DNA from: Alteribacter aurantiacus DSM 18675
Lineage (GTDB): Bacteria > Bacillota > Bacilli > Bacillales > Salisediminibacteriaceae
NCBI RefSeq assembly: GCF_000429705.1
Contig: NZ_KE386941.1
Location: 744,001 to 808,000 of the forward strand
Direction: 5' to 3'
DNA length: 64,000 nucleotides
Below the pieces are notes generated by a model. It was not told the origin of the DNA. It did not search any database and was given only the letters and a program-made list of their open reading frames with translations. Each line of letters starts with the position of its first letter. Position 1 is the stretch's first letter. A program made the translations under genes and the position numbers. Shown here one piece after another: positions 61,079 to 64,000 of the stretch.

Positions 61079-61621
61079 ATGAGTACAGCTTTCAAAACAA
61101 AAAAAGTGGCGGAAGAGATTGGGGTTAATCCCACAACAGTTCAAAGGTGGATCAAGTATTTTAAAATAAACTGCGAAGTCAATGATCTAGGGCATTATGT
61201 ACTTAATGAGGAAACAGTTATGATGCTCAAATCGATTCATCATCAACTCAGTGAAGGGAAAAGATTAAAGGACGTAAAAATCGAAGGGTTGAAGGTGGAT
61301 AAAGAAGATGAGAATCGAACTGGAATCGTGTCTAGTCATATCTTTAATGAACGGTTTGGTCAAATCCTTGTCCATGTAGATCAATTGGAAAAGAAATTGT
61401 CCGAGAAGGCTGATGAAGTCGTTGAATACCAAATGCTTCAGCACCGTCAGGAAATCGATGAATTGTCTCAACTATTGAGAACAGTGGACCGCAGACTAAA
61501 GTCTTTGGAAGACAACTTGTCGGAAAAGGAAAAGCAAGTTGTATATATGAACAAAGGAAAGAAGAACAAACCAACACGTAAAAGGATGTTTGGGAATATC
61601 TTTTCATTTATGCTCAAGTAG
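61079..61621 (+). CDS. racA: RacA-like polar chromosome-anchoring protein
   Basis: A 180-residue protein with an N-terminal MerR-type winged helix (residues 5-45, KKVAEEIGVNPTTVQRWIKY, then LGHYVLNEE). A long coiled coil follows from about residue 95 to 155 (LEKKLSEKADEVVEYQ...SLEDNLSEKEKQVV), with a basic C-terminus (KGKKNKPTRKR) and FSFMLK end. This layout is that of RacA, which links the origin region to the cell pole during sporulation. Plain MerR regulators lack the long coil. RBS GAGGGGGAG. Confidence 0.82.
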   Translation: MSTAFKTKKVAEEIGVNPTTVQRWIKYFKINCEVNDLGHYVLNEETVMMLKSIHHQLSEGKRLKDVKIEGLKVDKEDENRTGIVSSHIFNERFGQILVHVDQLEKKLSEKADEVVEYQMLQHRQEIDELSQLLRTVDRRLKSLEDNLSEKEKQVVYMNKGKKNKPTRKRMFGNIFSFMLK

Positions 61622-61670
61622 GATGTTCCTTTTCCTCTTAGTCTGATACGATAAGAGGGGAGGTGAGCGT

Positions 61671-62045
61671 ATGAGTGAACAAGAAAGACTTCTTACACTC
61701 ACAAATGAATTACTCAAATTAAATGATGAGGCACTTCAGTATTTCGAACGCTATGCAAAACAAAAGGAAAATGCACCTTTTAATGAATTTGTTAAACCCT
61801 TTGCTGATCGTGTTAGGGAAGCGAGTGATCAATGGTTGCCATTAGCTGCCGAATACGTCACTGCTAAAAAGCCTAAGTACATTCATTTAAAACAAATCGA
61901 AGCTGCACATGAGAACATTAACATTACTGCCGTTACATGCTTTCAGGCAGATACGAAAAAGAAACGCTTTATCGAGACGAACAAGTCGATTCGCTATACG
62001 GTTGAAGCAGTACAATCGGATATGGAAAAGGTCAATGACAACTAA
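61671..62045 (+). CDS. yppE: YppE family protein (DUF1798)
   Basis: A 124-residue helical bundle protein matching YppE: LTNELLKLNDEALQYFERYA, ADRVREASDQWLPLAAEYV and CFQADTKKKRFIETNKSIRY (each in part). No known function. It keeps its B. subtilis position after yppC/sspM. Terminator overlaps its stop. Confidence 0.85.
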   Translation: MSEQERLLTLTNELLKLNDEALQYFERYAKQKENAPFNEFVKPFADRVREASDQWLPLAAEYVTAKKPKYIHLKQIEAAHENINITAVTCFQADTKKKRFIETNKSIRYTVEAVQSDMEKVNDN

Positions 62046-62062
62046 TTGTCATTGACCTTTTC
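62027..62062 (+). terminator. Terminator overlapping the end of yppE
   Basis: AAAAGGTCAATGACA / TGTCATTGACCTTTT, loop ACTAAT. The stem is perfect, and the left arm encodes the last codons. Confidence 0.85.
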
Positions 62063-62146
62063 TATGTAGATCATAGCGCACGCTACATTTTTTAGATATA
62101 CTAACCTTTGAAGCGGTTATTGACAGAAGAAGAGAGGGACACGGTT

Positions 62147-62593
62147 TTGCAAAAAAAATGGTTTATTTTTCTAATGACATCGCTACTCATAATTCTTTCT
62201 GCATGTGATGATAAAGAGTGGTATGAAGCTGATGAAGAGACGACAGAGGAAGTCGAAGAATTCATTATCTCTTTTAGAGAAGCTTGGGGGGATAGTTTAT
62301 CCACACAATCGTTTAGGCCGGTCGAGGAATTTCTTTATCCCAACTCCCAATTTTTCCATATGAAGCGACGAAACCACCAACAGTATGCGAGCCAACGAAT
62401 CGTTGAAGAAACGGTCTCACTGGAAGTTGCATCGGTTGAAGCAAGTGATGATGGAGAAGTTCGTGCCAAAGTTGAGGAAAAGATTGAACAAACTGGAGGT
62501 CAAATAGGAGAGGAAGAAAGAATTCGTACCTACTACCTTCTACCTTTTCGTGATACGTACCGAGTAGTATCAATGGAAAGACACGATAATTAA
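62147..62593 (+). CDS. Lipoprotein of unknown function
   Basis: A 148-residue protein with a lipoprotein signal: hydrophobic WFIFLMTSLLIILSAC with the lipidated Cys at residue 20 from TTG 62147. The rest is acidic (YEADEETTEEVEEF) and ends as a small beta-rich domain (VRAKVEEKI...RIRTYYLLPF...YRVVSM), perhaps an NTF2-like fold (inference). TTG is chosen because GAGAGGGA lies about ten bases upstream and the longer frame adds a charged leader. Followed by a palindromic element. Confidence 0.65.
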   Translation: MQKKWFIFLMTSLLIILSACDDKEWYEADEETTEEVEEFIISFREAWGDSLSTQSFRPVEEFLYPNSQFFHMKRRNHQQYASQRIVEETVSLEVASVEASDDGEVRAKVEEKIEQTGGQIGEEERIRTYYLLPFRDTYRVVSMERHDN

Positions 62594-62596
62594 AAT

Positions 62597-62688
62597 AAGG
62601 CCGGGACAGAAGAAGTGTTTCTTAGAATCCGTTAGTGGGAAGTCACTCGGATTTTAAGCTCGTCATTCTTCTATGTCCTAGCCTTTTT
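62597..62688. repeat. Palindromic element, GAGGCTGGGACA family, copy 3, acting as terminator
   Basis: AAGGCCGGGACA at the left and TGTCCTAGCCTT at the right, then T6. Shorter than copies 1 and 2, with the GTGTTTCTTAGAATCCG motif in the middle. It lies between the convergent lipoprotein and TRIC-type genes. Confidence 0.7.
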
Positions 62689-62695
62689 TACATGT

Positions 62696-63316
62696 TTAGT
62701 GTGAAATCTCTTTAACATGCCTGTGTGGAAGTTGCCATTTATATTGCACGCTTAGCATCCTAAGTGTCACAATGACCATAGCCAAAATGACAAGTTGCCA
62801 TGTAGAACTTGCAATACCAAGGCCAATTACGAGGCCCCCTAGAATTGCCCATAATACGTATATGTCACTTCGAAAAACGAGTGGTTTCCTTCCAGCTAAA
62901 ATATCACGAATGATACCTCCGCCAGTTCCGGTCAATACTGCTGCTACAATAACTGCGCTTAACGGGAGTCCCATCCCTTTTGCAAAGAGTGCTCCTTGAA
63001 TAGCAAAGGCAGCTAACCCGATCGCATCAAAAAACATGCCCCACTTCAGCCATTTATTAATCCAGATTGGAAAAACAAAAGCAAAGGTCATTACAATCAA
63101 CGCAATGGTAAACAACGTCCCTTGTTCCCAAAGGGCAGTAACAGGTAGTCCAATCAGAAGGTTACGAACAGCTCCACCTCCAAAAGCGGTTACAAGGCCA
63201 AGTATATATACACCCATGATGTCATAGTCCTCTTCCATTGCTACGATGACGCCACTTAACGCAAATGCAATAGTTCCGATAATATTAAAAAGATCCCATG
63301 TCACGATTGCGCTCAT
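62696..63316 (-). CDS. TRIC-type cation channel family membrane protein (UPF0126)
   Basis: A 206-residue protein with seven membrane spans made of two repeated halves. Each half carries a GGG motif: TAFGGGAVRNLLIG and LTGTGGGIIRDILAG. This pairing is typical of the bacterial TRIC family (trimeric K+-selective channels by homology). The minus-strand start at 63316 follows GAAAGG; an open frame to 63508 has poor start context. Confidence 0.88.
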   Translation of the reverse strand: MSAIVTWDLFNIIGTIAFALSGVIVAMEEDYDIMGVYILGLVTAFGGGAVRNLLIGLPVTALWEQGTLFTIALIVMTFAFVFPIWINKWLKWGMFFDAIGLAAFAIQGALFAKGMGLPLSAVIVAAVLTGTGGGIIRDILAGRKPLVFRSDIYVLWAILGGLVIGLGIASSTWQLVILAMVIVTLRMLSVQYKWQLPHRHVKEISH

Positions 63317-63436
63317 CCTTTCTGCACCAGAATAAAGTACCACGTATCTTTGTTTGTGCCAACCTATTTTTATTGGATAAAACATGAGTAATGGAAAAAT
63401 AATAGGTACAACATATGAAGGGTGAGGTGTATGGAT

Positions 63437-63697
63437 ATGGCAAATTATAATCAAATGGAAGAATTTATTACTGAAATCAGATCCGTCATGGATGAAGCGC
63501 AAATACAATTAGACAATTCAAGGAGGGTAAATCCTGGTGATCCAGCTGATTTCTCTGATGCCCAGCGTCATTTAAATGACGTTCATATCGAGCTTGAAAA
63601 AATGATCCGTAGTGCTTCACCTGAACAAAGAGACCAATTATTGAGAGTTGAACAACAAATTCATCAGCTCCAAAACCGTATGATCCTAGGTATGTAA
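63437..63697 (+). CDS. YtzC family protein (DUF2524)
   Basis: An 86-residue helical protein: MANYNQMEEFITEIRSVMDE at the start, PADFSDAQRHLNDVHIELEK, and SPEQRDQLLRVEQQIHQLQN (each in part), then RMIL. This matches B. subtilis YtzC in length and pattern. Unknown function. ATG 63437 lies about eight bases after GAGGTG. It diverges from the TRIC-type gene. Confidence 0.8.
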   Translation: MANYNQMEEFITEIRSVMDEAQIQLDNSRRVNPGDPADFSDAQRHLNDVHIELEKMIRSASPEQRDQLLRVEQQIHQLQNRMILGM

Positions 63698-63714
63698 TCC
63701 TCTATTGTTTCTTA

Positions 63715-63934
63715 AACGCTGTTTTGGGAAGCATTGTTGCTTTTATACAAGAAAAGTTGAAGCAGAAGGGCACAAGACTCCTGTGGCCGTGGGGGCAATG
63801 CAAGACCCCACAGGGCGCAGTCCGAGGAGGCTTGCTAGCACCGCCACGGAAAGTAAAGGGCCCGTATGCTTCAACAACAATTCTAGTGATGAAGAATATA
63901 ATAAAAAAGCAACAATCAATACGAATACAGCGTT
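63715..63934 (+). repeat. Interspersed element with inverted ends, copy C
   Basis: AACGCTGTTTTGGGAAGCAT at the left and the inverse ...CGAATACAGCGTT at the right. ATTGTTGCTTTT / AAAAAGCAACAAT continues the stem, and the inner pair is GTTGAAGCA / TGCTTCAAC. The core is near-identical to copies A and B. The remaining bases to 64000 show no gene start. Confidence 0.82.
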
Positions 63935-64000
63935 CTTAAAAAACATGATTGGTTTATCATGGTTTATGACGACAATGCCTGGAAACGATCTGACTAATAT

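Noticed and set aside
63317..63508. N-terminal extension of the TRIC-type channel to 63508
   Set aside because: The extra 64 residues lack family character and the ATG at 63316 has GAAAGG upstream; the extension also overlaps the divergent gene's start region.
4470..63934. CRISPR array from recurring repeats
   Set aside because: Copies are tens of kilobases apart, differ in length, and are not separated by uniform spacers; no cas genes.
63724..63939. 71-codon frame near the window end
   Set aside because: It lies wholly inside repeat copy C.

Overview
The window is a chromosomal segment of a spore-forming, low-to-moderate GC Gram-positive bacterium of the Bacillaceae. Almost every gene is recognisable, and the gene order follows the Bacillus subtilis gpsA/spoIVA–hbs–aro/trp–qcr–dapB–pan–dinG–ponA–yppE stretch. 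Several differences point to a Halobacillus/Virgibacillus-like, probably salt-tolerant relative (inference): a futalosine-type menaquinone block inside the hep cluster, a very acidic PBP1 tail, and many interspersed palindromic repeats. No rRNA, tRNA, CRISPR array, prophage or transposase gene was seen.

Layout. 1–4.5 kb: end of gpsA, a SpoVIF-family gene, two small envelope genes, spoIVA and hbs (HU). 4.9–11 kb: folE and mtrB (TRAP), then hepS-menG-mqnP-mqnM-mqnA-hepT, a quinone tail-and-ring operon. 11.3–25.2 kb: ndk, cheR and the aromatic supra-operon aroF-aroB-aroH-[TRAP-binding trp leader]-trpE-D-C-F/B-A-hisC-tyrA-aroA. trpF and trpB share one uninterrupted reading frame. 25.4–34.7 kb: ypiA, an unrecognised 347-codon gene, reoY (ypiB), ypiF, the qcrABC menaquinol:cytochrome c reductase, ypjA, ypjB, a YugP-type zinc peptidase and a YitT-family membrane protein. 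34.9–43 kb: ypjD-dapB-mgsA-bshB1-bshA-cca-birA, then panBCD. 43–55.8 kb: a TPR gene, dinG, a secreted degenerate metallo-beta-lactamase-like protein, an MTA/SAH-deaminase-like amidohydrolase, ypmA, ypmB, aspB, asnS, dnaD, nth and ypoC. 55.8–64 kb: ponA and recU on the minus strand, yppC, a small sspM-like gene on the minus strand, racA, yppE, a lipoprotein, a TRIC-type channel and a ytzC-like gene.

How the genes work together. The shikimate pathway genes make chorismate. The trp and tyr branches use it, and MqnA diverts it toward menaquinone. MqnP, MqnM, HepS/HepT and MenG would then prenylate and methylate the quinone, and the QcrABC complex in the same window uses menaquinol. TRAP (mtrB) is encoded about 10 kb upstream of the trp leader it should bind; that leader has eleven well-spaced (G/U)AG triplets followed by an intrinsic terminator. 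Pantothenate, biotin-protein ligase, bacillithiol and lysine/diaminopimelate steps fill the middle. Cell-wall synthesis, recombination and sporulation genes fill the end.

Most worth following up: (i) the trpF–trpB continuous frame with an A8 tract at the junction; (ii) the hep–menG–mqn operon together with an amidohydrolase that could supply a missing futalosine step; (iii) two families of interspersed elements with inverted ends, one of them a composite; (iv) a degenerate metallo-beta-lactamase fold and an unrecognised gene whose ribosome-binding site lies in a perfect hairpin. Start codons were adjusted where a Shine–Dalgarno sequence decides them.
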